Shown here piece after piece: positions 53,628 to 63,441 of a stretch of 64,000 nt of DNA. The stretch spans positions 1 to 64,000 of the forward strand of contig JAPLCA010000034.1 in assembly GCA_026392465.1 (NCBI GenBank), in the 5' to 3' direction. The DNA comes from Propionibacteriales bacterium (GTDB lineage: Bacteria > Actinomycetota > Actinomycetes > Propionibacteriales > Nocardioidaceae). The notes under the pieces were generated by a model. It was not told where the DNA came from. It made no database searches and saw only the letters and a list, made by a program, of their open reading frames with translations. Made by a program: the position numbers and the translations under genes. Every line of letters begins with the position of its first letter. The stretch's first letter is position 1.

Positions 53628-54002
53628 GTGAGCGACTCCGGCGTGGGCGGACGGGCGATCAGGCCTGCGCCGAGCCTGCGTCACGACGTCGAGCCCACGG
53701 CCGAGCGACTGGCCGAGGCGTCGGAGGTGTTCGGCCTGCTGGCCGACCGCACCCGGCTGCACCTCCTGTGGGTGCTCGCGCGCGAGGACGCCGACGTGAC
53801 CACGCTCGCCGACACGGTCGGCGCGAGCCGCACCTCGGTGAGCCAGCACCTCGCGAAGCTGCGCCTGGCCGGACTCGTCGAGGCGCACCGGGAGGGCCGC
53901 CGCGTGCGGTACACCCTCGTCGGCGGGCACCTGCGTCGCCTCCTCCTCGAGGCCCTGGGACACGCCGACCACGTCGTCACGGGCGAGCCGCACCACGTCT
54001 GA
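53628..54002 (+). CDS. ArsR/SmtB-family transcriptional regulator
   Basis: A 124-residue winged-helix repressor: FGLLADRTRLHLLWVLARED (about 34-53), the recognition helix region TLADTVGASRTSVSQHLAKL (about 58-77) and the wing EAHREGRRVRYTLVG. The C-terminal helix carries H-x10-H-x2-H (GGHLRRLLLEALGHADH), matching the alpha-5 sensor pattern of nickel/cobalt or zinc sensors, although the usual preceding Asp is Gly. It probably represses the MFS gene upstream. CACAAT lies six bases before the GTG. Confidence 0.85.
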   Translation: MSDSGVGGRAIRPAPSLRHDVEPTAERLAEASEVFGLLADRTRLHLLWVLAREDADVTTLADTVGASRTSVSQHLAKLRLAGLVEAHREGRRVRYTLVGGHLRRLLLEALGHADHVVTGEPHHV

Positions 54003-54045
54003 CCTGCGCGGACACCACCTCGAACTGCCTCGCGACGCGACTTAG

Positions 54046-54061
54046 TGTGACCTCAGTTACA
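54046..54061. promoter_or_regulatory. CRP-like site TGTGA-N6-TTACA upstream of nuoA
   Basis: TGTGACCTCAGTTACA differs from the CRP/GlxR consensus TGTGA-N6-TCACA by one base. It lies about 20 bases before a -10 candidate TAGAGT (54080-54085). Confidence 0.4.
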
Positions 54062-54079
54062 CGCGCCCCTCGCCGGGCG

Positions 54080-54085
54080 TAGAGT
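54080..54085 (+). promoter_or_regulatory. -10 TAGAGT of the nuo operon
   Basis: TAGAGT lies 15 bases upstream of the Rex operator. A -35 at GTTACA (54056-54061) would give 18-base spacing. Confidence 0.4.
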
Positions 54086-54100
54086 GAGGCGCAGGTCACG

Positions 54101-54118
54101 TTGTGAAGTGCTTCACAA
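54101..54118. promoter_or_regulatory. Consensus Rex operator upstream of nuoA
   Basis: TTGTGAAGTGCTTCACAA matches the Rex consensus TTGTGAA-N4-TTCACAA at every position. It lies 48 bases before the nuoA start, so Rex should repress complex I when NADH is low. The nuo operon is an established Rex target in Streptomyces. Confidence 0.85.
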
Positions 54119-54166
54119 GGTCACGACCTCGGGAAGACCCCACGCCCACGCATGCTGGAGGTGACG

Positions 54167-54526
54167 GTGAACGAGTACACACCGGTCCTCGTCCTGGGTG
54201 CCCTCGCGGCCGGGTTCGCCGTGTTCAGCATCGCCATCGCGCCGCTCACCGGCCCGAAGCGGTACAACCGCGCCAAGCTCGACCGCTACGAGTCCGGCAT
54301 CGAGCCCAGCCCGCTCCCCGACGGCGGCGGCAAGGTCAGCGTCAAGTACTTCTTCACCGCGATGATGTTCATCGTCTTCGACATCGAGATCGTCTTCCTC
54401 TACCCCTTCGCCGTCGCCTTCGACCAGATGAGCTGGTTCGCCGTGTTCGCGATCCTGCTCTTCCTCGTCAACGTCACGATCGCGTACGCCTACGAGTGGC
54501 GCCGCGGTGGAATGGAGTGGACCTGA
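54167..54526 (+). CDS. nuoA: NADH-quinone oxidoreductase subunit A
   Basis: A 119-residue membrane subunit with three helices. The second loop carries the conserved YESGIEP and the third helix region [20 protein letters not shown] (about 66-85). The GTG at 54167 is chosen over the ATG at 54152 because GGAGG (54157-54161) is five bases before it. The nuoA stop overlaps nuoB by one base. Confidence 0.93.
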   Translation: MNEYTPVLVLGALAAGFAVFSIAIAPLTGPKRYNRAKLDRYESGIEPSPLPDGGGKVSVKYFFTAMMFIVFDIEIVFLYPFAVAFDQMSWFAVFAILLFLVNVTIAYAYEWRRGGMEWT

Positions 54527-55080
54527 TGGGTCTCGAGGAGAAGCTGCCCAGCGGTGTCCTGCTCTCGACGGTCGAGGGCCTCGCCGGCTACATGCGCAAG
54601 GCGTCGTTCTGGCCCGCCACGTTCGGGCTCGCCTGCTGCGCCATCGAGATGATGACCTTCGGCGCCCCCCGGTTCGACTCCTCGCGCTTCGGCATGGAGG
54701 TCTTCCGCCCCAGCCCCCGCCAGGCCGACCTGATGATCGTCGCCGGTCGCGTGAGCAACAAGATGGCGCCGGTGCTGCGCCAGATCTACGACCAGATGGC
54801 CGAGCCCAAGTACGTGCTCGCCATGGGCGTCTGCGCCAGCTCCGGCGGCATGTTCAACAACTACGCGATCGTCCAGGGCGTCGACCACGTCGTCCCCGTC
54901 GACATGTACCTCCCCGGCTGCCCGCCCCGCCCCGAGATGCTCATCGACGCCATCCTCAAGCTCCACGACAAGATCCAGCACACCACGCTCGGCGCGCACC
55001 GCCTCGAGGAGATCCGCACCGACGAGGCCGCCGCGCTCGCGGCCACGCCGACGTCGGCCATGAAGGGCCTGATGCGCTGA
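54526..55080 (+). CDS. nuoB: NADH-quinone oxidoreductase subunit B
   Basis: A 184-residue subunit that holds cluster N2. Cys residues are in [19 protein letters not shown] (about 36-37), [14 protein letters not shown] (about 102) and [12 protein letters not shown] (about 132). It accepts electrons from NuoI and passes them to menaquinone at the NuoD interface. It overlaps nuoC by one base. Confidence 0.96.
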   Translation: MGLEEKLPSGVLLSTVEGLAGYMRKASFWPATFGLACCAIEMMTFGAPRFDSSRFGMEVFRPSPRQADLMIVAGRVSNKMAPVLRQIYDQMAEPKYVLAMGVCASSGGMFNNYAIVQGVDHVVPVDMYLPGCPPRPEMLIDAILKLHDKIQHTTLGAHRLEEIRTDEAAALAATPTSAMKGLMR

Positions 55081-55850
55081 TGGCCGACGACAAGACCCGC
55101 ACCGTCGACGACCACACCACCACGCAGGACCGGTCCCACGACCCCGTCCCCGCCGGTGACGCGCCCGTCGTCCCCGCAGACGCCGAGACCTTCGAGGTCG
55201 TCGACGTCCGTCGGGGCATGTTCGGCGTGCACGGCACCGGCGACACGAGCGGCTACGGCGGCGTCACCCGCCCCGTCGCGATGCCGCCCGCCTCCCAGGC
55301 CCCCTTCGGCCCCGGCGACGGACCCGGCTGGTTCGACGACGTGCACGACCGCCTCGCCACGCTCGCCGACGGCACGGACGCCATCGAGCGCGTCGTGGTC
55401 GACCGCGGCGAGATCACCTTCGTCGTCCGGCGCGAGACGCTGCTCGACGTCGTCCGACACCTGCGCGACGACGCCGCCCTCCGCTTCGAGCTGTGCAGCA
55501 GCCTCTCCGCCGTGCACTTCCCGCACGAGACGGGCCGCGAGCTGCACGTCGTGCTGCACCTGCTCTCCATGACGCACCGACGACGTATCCGCGTCGAGAC
55601 CACGTGCCCCGACGCCGACCCGCACGTGCCCAGCGTCGTCGCCGTCTACCCGACCGCCGACTGGCAGGAGCGGGAGGCCTACGACATGTTCGGCGTCGTC
55701 TTCGACGGCCACCCCGCCCTCACCCGCATCCTCATGCCCGACGACTGGCAGGGCCACCCCCAGCGCAAGGACTACCCCCTGGGCGGCATCCCGGTCGAGT
55801 ACAAGGGCGGTACGGTCCCGAGCCCCGACCAGCGCAGGAGCTACTCGTGA
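55080..55850 (+). CDS. nuoC: NADH-quinone oxidoreductase subunit C
   Basis: A 256-residue subunit. The first 60 residues are a hydrophilic extension typical of actinobacteria. The 30-kDa subunit signature is [20 protein letters not shown] (about 201) with [13 protein letters not shown] near the C-terminus. A 214-base gap with a palindromic repeat separates it from nuoD. Confidence 0.94.
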   Translation: MADDKTRTVDDHTTTQDRSHDPVPAGDAPVVPADAETFEVVDVRRGMFGVHGTGDTSGYGGVTRPVAMPPASQAPFGPGDGPGWFDDVHDRLATLADGTDAIERVVVDRGEITFVVRRETLLDVVRHLRDDAALRFELCSSLSAVHFPHETGRELHVVLHLLSMTHRRRIRVETTCPDADPHVPSVVAVYPTADWQEREAYDMFGVVFDGHPALTRILMPDDWQGHPQRKDYPLGGIPVEYKGGTVPSPDQRRSYS

Positions 55851-55871
55851 GTGGCTTCCAGCGTCGGTGCG

Positions 55872-56045
55872 GAGTGGTCTCGCTCCGTCGCGGCTACGCC
55901 CCTCGTGCGACGGCTCCATGCCACGACGAGCTCGCTGGCGCTCGCCGTCTCCGCTACTCGACCAGCGGGACCTGGCGCCGGTCGAGTAGGCCAGTCGGCG
56001 ACGGAGGAGCGCGGCTGGCCGTATCGAGACCACTCGGCAACGGAC
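55872..56045. repeat. Palindromic repeat in the nuoC-nuoD gap
   Basis: The outer arms GAGTGGTCTCG (55872-55882) and CGAGACCACTC (56035-56045) are perfect. The inner arms CTACTCGACC (55954-55963) and GGTCGAGTAG (55980-55989) are also perfect. A related copy lies at 62015-62142. Confidence 0.85.
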
Positions 56046-56064
56046 CAGCGAGGAGGGAGGCACG

Positions 56065-57402
56065 ATGACCGACACGACCTACGACGCGTACGCCGGCACG
56101 AGCGAGTCGACGTCCGGGCCCGTCTTCACCGTCACCGGGCAGGACTGGGACACCGTCGACGCCTCGGCCGTCGACGGCGACCGGATCGTCGTCAACATGG
56201 GTCCCCAGCACCCGTCGACGCACGGCGTGCTGCGCCTCATCCTGGAGATCGACGGCGAGACGGTGAAGGACGCCCGGCCCGGGATCGGCTACCTGCACAC
56301 CGGCATCGAGAAGAACATGGAGTACCGCACCTGGACGCAGGGCGTGACCTTCTGCACCCGCATGGACTACGTAGCGCCGTTCAGCAACGAGGCCGCCTAC
56401 GTCGCCGCGGTCGAGCGGCTGCTGGGTGTCGAGGACGACGTGCCCGAGCGTGCCCGGACCATCCGGGTGCTCATGCTCGAGCTCAACCGGATCAGCTCGC
56501 ACCTCGTCTGCATCGCGACCGGCGGCATGGAGCTCGGCGCCCTCACCGTCATGACCTGCGGCTTCCGCGACCGCGAGCTCATCCTCGACCTCTTCGAGGC
56601 CATCTCCGGCCTGCGCATGAACCACGCCTACTTCCGACCGGGCGGCGTCGCGCAGGACCTGCCCGACGGCGCCGTGGAGCAGCTCCGCGACACCGTCGCC
56701 CTGCTGCGCAAGCGGCTCCCGGAGTACGCCGCGCTCTGCAACGCCAACCCGATCTTCAAGGGCCGGTTGAAGGGCGTCGGGCACCTCGAGCTCGACGGCT
56801 GCCTCGCCCTCGGCCTCACCGGACCCGTGCTGCGTGCCACCGGCTACGACTGGGACCTGCGGCGCACGCAGCCGTACTGGGGCTACGACACCTACGACTT
56901 CGACGTCGTCACCTGGGACGAGCCCGACGCCTACGGCCGGTTCCGCGTGCGGCTGGAGGAGATGTGGCAGTCGCTGCGCATCGTCGAGCAGGCGATCGAC
57001 CGGCTCGAGGACACCGCCGGTGCGCCCGTCATGGTCGACGACCCGAAGATCGCGTGGCCGGCCCGGCTCAGCGTCGGCAGCGACGGGCAGGGCAACTCCG
57101 CCGAGCACATCCGCCACATCATGGGCGAGTCGATGGAGGCGCTCATCCACCACTTCAAGCTCGTCACCGAGGGCTTCCGGGTGCCGCCGGGCCAGGTCTA
57201 CGCCGCGATCGAGGCGCCGCGCGGCGAGATCGGCTGCCACGCCGTCTCCGACGGCGGCACCCGCCCCTACCGGGTGCACTTCCGTGACCCGAGCTTCGTC
57301 AACCTGCAGGGCACGTCGATCATGAGCGAGGGCGGGATGTTGTCCGACGTCATCGTCGCCATCGCCAGCATCGACCCGGTCATGGGCGGGGTGGACCGAT
57401 GA
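56065..57402 (+). CDS. nuoD: NADH-quinone oxidoreductase subunit D
   Basis: A 445-residue subunit lining the quinone site. [20 protein letters not shown] (about 45-64) carries the quinone-binding His pair. [29 protein letters not shown] and [15 protein letters not shown] are conserved. GAGGAGGGAGG just before the ATG is a strong ribosome binding site. It overlaps nuoE by ATGA. Confidence 0.96.
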   Translation: MTDTTYDAYAGTSESTSGPVFTVTGQDWDTVDASAVDGDRIVVNMGPQHPSTHGVLRLILEIDGETVKDARPGIGYLHTGIEKNMEYRTWTQGVTFCTRMDYVAPFSNEAAYVAAVERLLGVEDDVPERARTIRVLMLELNRISSHLVCIATGGMELGALTVMTCGFRDRELILDLFEAISGLRMNHAYFRPGGVAQDLPDGAVEQLRDTVALLRKRLPEYAALCNANPIFKGRLKGVGHLELDGCLALGLTGPVLRATGYDWDLRRTQPYWGYDTYDFDVVTWDEPDAYGRFRVRLEEMWQSLRIVEQAIDRLEDTAGAPVMVDDPKIAWPARLSVGSDGQGNSAEHIRHIMGESMEALIHHFKLVTEGFRVPPGQVYAAIEAPRGEIGCHAVSDGGTRPYRVHFRDPSFVNLQGTSIMSEGGMLSDVIVAIASIDPVMGGVDR

Positions 57403-58205
57403 GCCACGACGTCACGCCGCCGATCGACGAGGCGACGACCGCGGAGCTGCGCGAGCTGATGGGCCGCTACCCGCAGGCGCGGTCGGCGCTGCTGCCGATG
57501 CTGCACCTCGTCCAGGCGGTGCAGGGCAGTGTCACAAGCGAGGGCATCGAGACCTGCGCCGAGCTGCTGGGCCTGACCACGGCGGAGGTGTCGGGCGTCG
57601 CCACCTTCTACACGATGTACAAGCGACGCACGATGGGCACGCACCTCGTGGGGGTCTGCACCAACACCCTGTGCGCGGTCATGGGCGGCGACGCGATCTT
57701 CGAGCGGCTGAGCGACCACCTCGACGTCGGCAACGACGAGACGACCGCCGACGGCCAGGTCACGCTCGAGCGGATCGAGTGCAACGCCGCCTGCGACTAC
57801 GCGCCGGTGCTCACGGTCAACTGGGAGTTCCTCGACCGCCAGACGCCGGAGTCGGCCGTCGACCTCGTCGACCGGCTGCGTGCGGGCGAGCCGGTGCAGG
57901 CCTCCCGCGGTGCCACGATCACCAGCTGGCGCGACGCCGAGCGTGTGCTGGCCGGGTTCGAGGACGGCCGCGCCGACGAGGGCCCGTCCGCGGGCGACGC
58001 GTCGCTGGCCGGCCTGCGGATCGCCCAGGAGCGTGGCTGGTCGGCGCCCCCGATCCCCACGGTGGCCGACTCCGAGACCGCCGACGAGGTCGCGCGGTCG
58101 AAGGAGACAGCGGAGGCGGAGGCCGACACGCGTCGGGCCGAGGACGAGACGGTGGCCGAGGAGTCGGCCGCCGACGTGAAGGGCGGAGGTTCCGCGGATG
58201 GCTGA
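57399..58205 (+). CDS. nuoE: NADH-quinone oxidoreductase subunit E
   Basis: A 268-residue subunit with the 2Fe-2S cluster N1a: [13 protein letters not shown] (about 86-91) and [12 protein letters not shown] (about 127-131). The last 90 residues are an acidic/Ala-rich extension absent from E. coli NuoE and common in actinobacteria. It overlaps nuoF by eight bases. Confidence 0.95.
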   Translation: MSHDVTPPIDEATTAELRELMGRYPQARSALLPMLHLVQAVQGSVTSEGIETCAELLGLTTAEVSGVATFYTMYKRRTMGTHLVGVCTNTLCAVMGGDAIFERLSDHLDVGNDETTADGQVTLERIECNAACDYAPVLTVNWEFLDRQTPESAVDLVDRLRAGEPVQASRGATITSWRDAERVLAGFEDGRADEGPSAGDASLAGLRIAQERGWSAPPIPTVADSETADEVARSKETAEAEADTRRAEDETVAEESAADVKGGGSADG

Positions 58206-59523
58206 CACGCTGACACCGGTGCTGAGCCGGGGCTGGGCCGACGAGCGCTCGTGGACGCGCGAGGCCTACGAGGCGCGCGACGGCTACAGCGCGCTGCGCA
58301 CGGCCCTCGACATGGCGCCCGAGGAGATCGTCGCGCTCGTCAAGGACGCCGGGCTGCGCGGCCGCGGCGGCGCCGGGTTCCCGACGGGCATGAAGTGGAG
58401 CTTCATCCCCCAGGACACTGAGTCACCGGGAGGGGGGAACCCCAAGTACCTGGTGGTCAACGCCGACGAGTCCGAGCCGGGCACCTGCAAGGACATCCCG
58501 CTCATGATGGCCAACCCGCACGAGCTGATCGAGGGCGTCGTCATCGCGAGCCTCGCCATCCGCGCCGAGCAGGCGTTCGTCTACGTGCGCGGCGAGGTGC
58601 TGCACGTCGTCCGACGCCTGCGGGCCGCGTGCCGCGAGGCGTACGAGGCCGGCTACCTCGGCGCCGACGTGATGGGCTCCGGCCGCCGCGTCGACCTCGT
58701 CATCCACGCCGGCGCGGGTGCCTACATCTGCGGCGAGGAGACGGCCCTGCTCGACTCGCTCGAGGGCCGACGCGGCCAGCCCCGCCTGCGCCCGCCGTTC
58801 CCCGCCGTCGAGGGCCTCTACGCCAGCCCGACGGTCATCAACAACGTCGAGTCGATCGCGTCGGTGCCGGCCATCGTCCGCGGCGGCGTCGACTGGTTCG
58901 GCTCGATGGGCACCGAGAAGTCCAAGGGCTTCACGCTCTACTCGCTGTCGGGCCACGTGAAGCGGCCCGGCCAGTACGAGGCACCGCTCGGCATCACGCT
59001 GCGCGAGCTGCTCGACCTCGGGGGCGGGCTGCGCGACGGTGCCGAGCTGAAGTTCTGGACCCCGGGCGGCTCGTCCACGCCGATCCTCACGGCCGAGCAC
59101 CTCGACGTCCCGCTCGACTACGAGGGCGTCGGCGCGGCGGGCTCCATGCTCGGCACCAAGGCGCTGCAGGTCTTCGACCAGACGACGTCGGTGGTGCGGT
59201 GCGTGCTGCGCTGGACGGAGTTCTACAAGCACGAGTCCTGCGGCAAGTGCACACCGTGCCGCGAGGGCACGTGGTGGCTGGTGCAGGTGCTGCAGCGCCT
59301 CGACGCGGGCCAGGGACGCGAGGGCGACGTCGAGCTGCTGCTCGACCTCTGCGACAACATCCTCGGCCGGTCCTTCTGCGCGCTGGGAGACGGCGCGACG
59401 AGTCCGATCACGTCAGCGATCCAGCACTTCCGCGACGAGTTCGAGGCGGGGATGCACACCCCGTCGGCGGAGCTGTTCCCGCCCGCGGCGTCCACCCTCT
59501 TCGCCGCGGAGGTGAGCGCATGA
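58198..59523 (+). CDS. nuoF: NADH-quinone oxidoreductase subunit F
   Basis: A 441-residue NADH-oxidising subunit. GLRGRGGAGFPTGMKW (about 53) and AGAYICGEETALLDSLEG (about 173) bind NADH/FMN. NADESEPGTCKD lies near 91. The 4Fe-4S cluster N3 is held by ESCGKCTPCREGTWW (about 346) and RSFCALGDGA (about 391). It overlaps nuoG by ATGA. Confidence 0.96.
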   Translation: MADTLTPVLSRGWADERSWTREAYEARDGYSALRTALDMAPEEIVALVKDAGLRGRGGAGFPTGMKWSFIPQDTESPGGGNPKYLVVNADESEPGTCKDIPLMMANPHELIEGVVIASLAIRAEQAFVYVRGEVLHVVRRLRAACREAYEAGYLGADVMGSGRRVDLVIHAGAGAYICGEETALLDSLEGRRGQPRLRPPFPAVEGLYASPTVINNVESIASVPAIVRGGVDWFGSMGTEKSKGFTLYSLSGHVKRPGQYEAPLGITLRELLDLGGGLRDGAELKFWTPGGSSTPILTAEHLDVPLDYEGVGAAGSMLGTKALQVFDQTTSVVRCVLRWTEFYKHESCGKCTPCREGTWWLVQVLQRLDAGQGREGDVELLLDLCDNILGRSFCALGDGATSPITSAIQHFRDEFEAGMHTPSAELFPPAASTLFAAEVSA

Positions 59524-61997
59524 CCGTCGAGGCGTCCCGCGAGACGCAGACCCCGGTCGACCTCGTCACCCTGAGCATCGACGACGTCGAGGTGAGCGTG
59601 CCGAAGGGCACGCTCGTCATCCGTGCCGCCGAGCTCGTGGGCACCGAGATCCCGCGGTTCTGCGACCACCCCCTGCTCGAGCCCGTCGGTGCGTGCCGGC
59701 AGTGCCTCGTCGAGGTGCCCGACGCGGGCAACGGACGCGGCTTCCCGAAGCCGCAGGCGTCGTGCACGCTCGAGGTCGCGCCCGGCATGGTCGTGAGGAC
59801 GCAGGTGACGTCGCCGGTGGCCGAGAAGGCGCAGCACGGCACGATGGAGCTGCTGCTCGTCAACCACCCGCTCGACTGCCCCGTCTGCGACAAGGGCGGC
59901 GAGTGCCCGCTGCAGAACCAGGCCATGAGCCACGGACGCGGCGAGAGCCGGTTCGCGGAGACCAAGCGGACGTTCCCGAAGCCGCTCGCCGTCTCCGAGC
60001 AGGTGCTGCTCGACCGCGAGCGTTGCGTGCTGTGCGCACGCTGCACCCGGTTCTCCGAGCAGGTGGCCGGCGACCCGTTCATCGCGCTCGTCGAGCGCGG
60101 CGCCCGCCAGCAGGTCGGGATCGGACCGTCGACCGACGAGCAGGCGTTCGGCGACCGGCCCGGTGCAGACGGATCGAGCGGCGGCGCCCAGCCGTTCCAC
60201 TCCTACTTCTCGGGCAACACCATCCAGATCTGCCCCGTGGGTGCGCTCACCAGCGCCGACTACCGGTTCCGCTCGCGGCCCTTCGACCTCGTCTCGACGC
60301 CGAGCGTGGCCGAGCACGACGCCTGCGGCGCCGCGATCCGCGTCGACCACCGCCGCGGCACCGTCATGCGTCGCCTCGCCGGTGACGACCCGGAGGTCAA
60401 CGAGGAGTGGGTCACCGACAAGGACCGCTTCGCGTTCACCTGGAGCCGCCAGGACGACCGCCTCCGCACGCCGCTGGTGCGCGACCCCGACACCGGCGAG
60501 CTCGTGCCCGCCTCGTGGCCCGGCGCCCTCGCCGCCGCGGCGGCCGGCCTGCGGGAGGCCGCGGGCAAGGTCGGAGTGCTGCCCGGCGGTCGTCTGACCG
60601 CCGAGGACGCGTACGCCTACAGCGTGTTCGCTCGCGTGGCGCTGCGCACCAACGACATCGACTTCCGCACGCGTCCGCACTCCGCCGAGGAGGCGGCGTT
60701 CCTCGCCGCCCGCGTCGCGACGGTCCAGGACGTCGCCACGCGCGACCTCGAGACGGCGTCGACCGTGCTGCTCGTCGGCCTGGAGCCCGAGGACGAGGCC
60801 GGAACGCTGTTCCTGCGGCTGCGCAAGGGTTCGAGGCACGGCGTGCGCGTCGCGGCCGTCGCCTCGCACACCACCCGCGGGCTGGCCAAGGTCGGCGGCG
60901 AGCTGCTGACCGCACGGCCCGGTGAGGAGGCCTCGGCCCTCGACGCGATCCAGGACAGCGACGGCTCGGCCGACGTCGGGCTCGACGCCCGCTCCGTCGT
61001 GCTGCTGGGCGAGCGGCTCGCGTCGTCGCCCGGCGCGTTCAGTGCGGCGGTCCGCCTGGCCGAGCGCACCGGCGCCCGTCTCGCGTGGGTGCCGCGGCGC
61101 GCCGGCGACCGTGGCGCGGTGGAGACCGGCTGCCTGCCGACGCTGCTGCCCGGTGCCCGACCCGTCGGTGACGCCGAGGCGCGGGCCGACCTCGCGGCGG
61201 CGTGGGGCGTGCGCTCCGTGCCCGCGAAGGCTGGCCGCGACACGACGTCGATCCTGCGGGCCGCCGCCCGGGGCCAGCTGCGTGCTCTCGTGGTCGGCGG
61301 CGTCGAGGTCGACGACCTGCCCGACCCCGCCCTCGCCCGCGAGGCCCTGGCCGCCGCCGACTTCGTCGTGAGCCTCGAGGTCCGGGAGAGCGACGTGACC
61401 CGTGCCGCCGACGTCGTCCTGCCGGTGGCACCGCCGGTCGAGAAGTCCGGGACGTTCGTCACCTGGGAAGGTCGTCTGCGGCCGTTCGGCAGGGTGCTCG
61501 ACGTGCCGGGCTCGCTCACCGACGTGCGCGTGCTCGCCGGCATCGCCGAGGAGCTCGGCGCGCCGCTCGGCTTCCGCACCACCGCCGGCGCGATGCGCAG
61601 CATGGCCGACCTCGGACCGTGGGACGGCGAGCGCGTGGCGGCCCCCGACCTGGCCGCGCCCGAGGCGAAGGAGCCTCGTGGCGGTGAGGTCGTGCTCGCC
61701 ACCTGGCGCCAGCTCGTCGACGACGGACGGTTGCAGGACGGCCAGGACCGCTACCGCGCCACCGCCCGTCGCGCGGTGCTCAAGGCCTCGGCCGCCACGC
61801 TCGCCGCTGCGGGCGTCGAGCCGGGAGACGTCGCCACGATCTCCACCGACCTCGGCAGCGCGTCGTTCCCCACCGCGGTGGCCGACCTGCCCGACGGCGT
61901 CGTCTGGGCCCCGGGCAACAACGGCGTCCACCTGCGGGGCGCTCTCGGCGCCGACCACGGCTCCACCGTCCGCCTCACCGCCGGGGGTGCGTCATGA
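59520..61997 (+). CDS. nuoG: NADH-quinone oxidoreductase subunit G
   Basis: An 825-residue subunit. The 2Fe-2S N1b ligands are in RFCDHPLLEPVGACRQCLVE (about 47-61) and ASCTLEV. The His-Cys cluster N5 is HPLDCPVCDKGGECPLQ (about 116), and N4 is RCVLCARCTRF (about 163) with QICPVGALTS (about 239). The molybdopterin-type domain follows. The fourth (N7) motif, a Cys-x2-Cys-x3-Cys in many actinobacteria, reads SVAEHDACGAAIRVDHRRG here (about 263) and WVTDKDRFAF downstream, so its ligands are mostly missing. A 172-base gap follows. Confidence 0.95.
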   Translation: MTVEASRETQTPVDLVTLSIDDVEVSVPKGTLVIRAAELVGTEIPRFCDHPLLEPVGACRQCLVEVPDAGNGRGFPKPQASCTLEVAPGMVVRTQVTSPVAEKAQHGTMELLLVNHPLDCPVCDKGGECPLQNQAMSHGRGESRFAETKRTFPKPLAVSEQVLLDRERCVLCARCTRFSEQVAGDPFIALVERGARQQVGIGPSTDEQAFGDRPGADGSSGGAQPFHSYFSGNTIQICPVGALTSADYRFRSRPFDLVSTPSVAEHDACGAAIRVDHRRGTVMRRLAGDDPEVNEEWVTDKDRFAFTWSRQDDRLRTPLVRDPDTGELVPASWPGALAAAAAGLREAAGKVGVLPGGRLTAEDAYAYSVFARVALRTNDIDFRTRPHSAEEAAFLAARVATVQDVATRDLETASTVLLVGLEPEDEAGTLFLRLRKGSRHGVRVAAVASHTTRGLAKVGGELLTARPGEEASALDAIQDSDGSADVGLDARSVVLLGERLASSPGAFSAAVRLAERTGARLAWVPRRAGDRGAVETGCLPTLLPGARPVGDAEARADLAAAWGVRSVPAKAGRDTTSILRAAARGQLRALVVGGVEVDDLPDPALAREALAAADFVVSLEVRESDVTRAADVVLPVAPPVEKSGTFVTWEGRLRPFGRVLDVPGSLTDVRVLAGIAEELGAPLGFRTTAGAMRSMADLGPWDGERVAAPDLAAPEAKEPRGGEVVLATWRQLVDDGRLQDGQDRYRATARRAVLKASAATLAAAGVEPGDVATISTDLGSASFPTAVADLPDGVVWAPGNNGVHLRGALGADHGSTVRLTAGGAS

Positions 61998-62014
61998 GCC
62001 CCAGCGTCCGCTCC

Positions 62015-62142
62015 GAGTGGTCTCGATACGTCGGGATCAGCTCGTCCCTCGCGATCCCGACGACTCGACCAGCGAGTCCATCCGCTGGTCGAGTAGTGCT
62101 CGCCGCGAGGGACGAGCAGGCGGGCACGTATCGAGACCACTC
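62015..62142. repeat. Palindromic repeat in the nuoG-nuoH gap
   Basis: The outer arms GAGTGGTCTCGATACG (62015-62030) and 62127-62142 are perfect. The middle arms CTCGTCCCTCGCG (62041-62053) pair with 62104-62116, and the inner arms ACTCGACCAGCG (62063-62074) pair with 62083-62094. This forms three nested perfect stems. It shares the outer and inner arms with the element at 55872-56045. Confidence 0.9.
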
Positions 62143-62169
62143 GGCAGCGTCCCTCGGAGGTGAGGTCCG

Positions 62170-63441
62170 ATGAGCGAGGCGTTCGGGAACGAGGCGTTCT
62201 GGGTGGTGGCGCTGAAGGCGCTGCTGGTCTTCGTGATCCTGGTGGTCTACACGCTGTTCAACATCTGGTTCGAGCGCCGCGTGGTGGCGCGCATGCAGCA
62301 CCGTGTGGGCCCCAACGTGCACGGCCCGTTCGGGCTGCTGCAGTCGCTGGCCGACGGCGTCAAGCTGGCGCTCAAGGAGGACATCGTCGTCAAGGCGGCC
62401 GACAAGGCCGTCTACGTGCTGGCGCCGATCATCGCCACCATCCCGGCGTTCCTGGCCTGGGCGGTCATCCCGTTCGGTCCGGAGGTGCGGATCCCGTTCA
62501 CCGACACGGTCACGCCCCTGCAGCTCACCGACATGCCGGTCGCCGTGCTCTACGTCCTGGCCGTCACCTCCATCGGCGTCTACGGGATCGTGCTGGCCGG
62601 CTGGTCGTCGGGCTCCACCTACTCGCTGCTCGGCGGCCTGCGCTCGAGCGCCCAGGTCATCTCCTACGAGGTGGCGATGGGCCTGAGCTTCGTCACCGTC
62701 TTCCTCTACGCGGGCACGATGTCGACGAGCGAGATCGTCGCCGCGCAGGAGGACGTCTGGTACTTCCTGCCGCTGCTGCCGTCGTTCATCGTCTACGTGA
62801 TCGCCATGGTCGGGGAGACGAACCGCGCCCCGTTCGACCTGCCGGAGGCCGAGGGCGAGCTGGTCGGCGGCTTCCACACCGAGTACTCGTCGCTGAAGTT
62901 CGCGCTGTTCTTCCTGGCCGAGTACATCAACATGGTCACGGTCTCCGCGATCGCGACCACCCTGTTCCTCGGCGGCTGGCGCGCCCCGTTCGGCATCGGC
63001 ACCCTGTGGCCGGGCGCGAACGAGGGATACTGGCCGGTGCTGTGGTTCCTCGGCAAGACGCTCGGCTTCATCTTCCTGTTCGTCTGGCTGCGCGGCACCC
63101 TGCCGCGCATGCGCTACGACCAGTTCATGGCCTTCGGCTGGAAGGTGCTCATCCCGATCTCGCTGGTCTGGATCGTTGCGGTCATCGTCGTCCGCAAGGG
63201 CATGACCGACGGCACCTTCGACCAGCGGACGCTCTTCGTCGCGGCGGGGGTGGCCGCCGCCGTGCTGCTGGTGAGCCTGCTCCTGCCCGAGCGCACGCGT
63301 CGCGACCCCGAGCCCGCGCCGGTCGACCCGGCTCCGTCGGAGCCGCAGGGCGACGCCGACGCACGCCAGGGCGGTGGTGCCTACCCCACCCCGCCGATGC
63401 CCGAGCAGACCTGGAACCAGAAGGAGGGCGTCCGACGATGA
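62170..63441 (+). CDS. nuoH: NADH-quinone oxidoreductase subunit H
   Basis: A 423-residue membrane subunit with eight to nine helices. [20 protein letters not shown] (about 37-56) and [20 protein letters not shown] (about 217) form the quinone chamber entry. The C-terminal 60 residues are a charged, Pro-rich tail typical of actinobacteria. GGAGGTGAGG precedes the ATG. It overlaps nuoI by ATGA. Confidence 0.96.
   Translation: MSEAFGNEAFWVVALKALLVFVILVVYTLFNIWFERRVVARMQHRVGPNVHGPFGLLQSLADGVKLALKEDIVVKAADKAVYVLAPIIATIPAFLAWAVIPFGPEVRIPFTDTVTPLQLTDMPVAVLYVLAVTSIGVYGIVLAGWSSGSTYSLLGGLRSSAQVISYEVAMGLSFVTVFLYAGTMSTSEIVAAQEDVWYFLPLLPSFIVYVIAMVGETNRAPFDLPEAEGELVGGFHTEYSSLKFALFFLAEYINMVTVSAIATTLFLGGWRAPFGIGTLWPGANEGYWPVLWFLGKTLGFIFLFVWLRGTLPRMRYDQFMAFGWKVLIPISLVWIVAVIVVRKGMTDGTFDQRTLFVAAGVAAAVLLVSLLLPERTRRDPEPAPVDPAPSEPQGDADARQGGGAYPTPPMPEQTWNQKEGVRR

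Noticed and set aside
59223..61958. 911-codon minus-strand frame
   Set aside because: It is antisense to nuoG and the nuoF end; same explanation.
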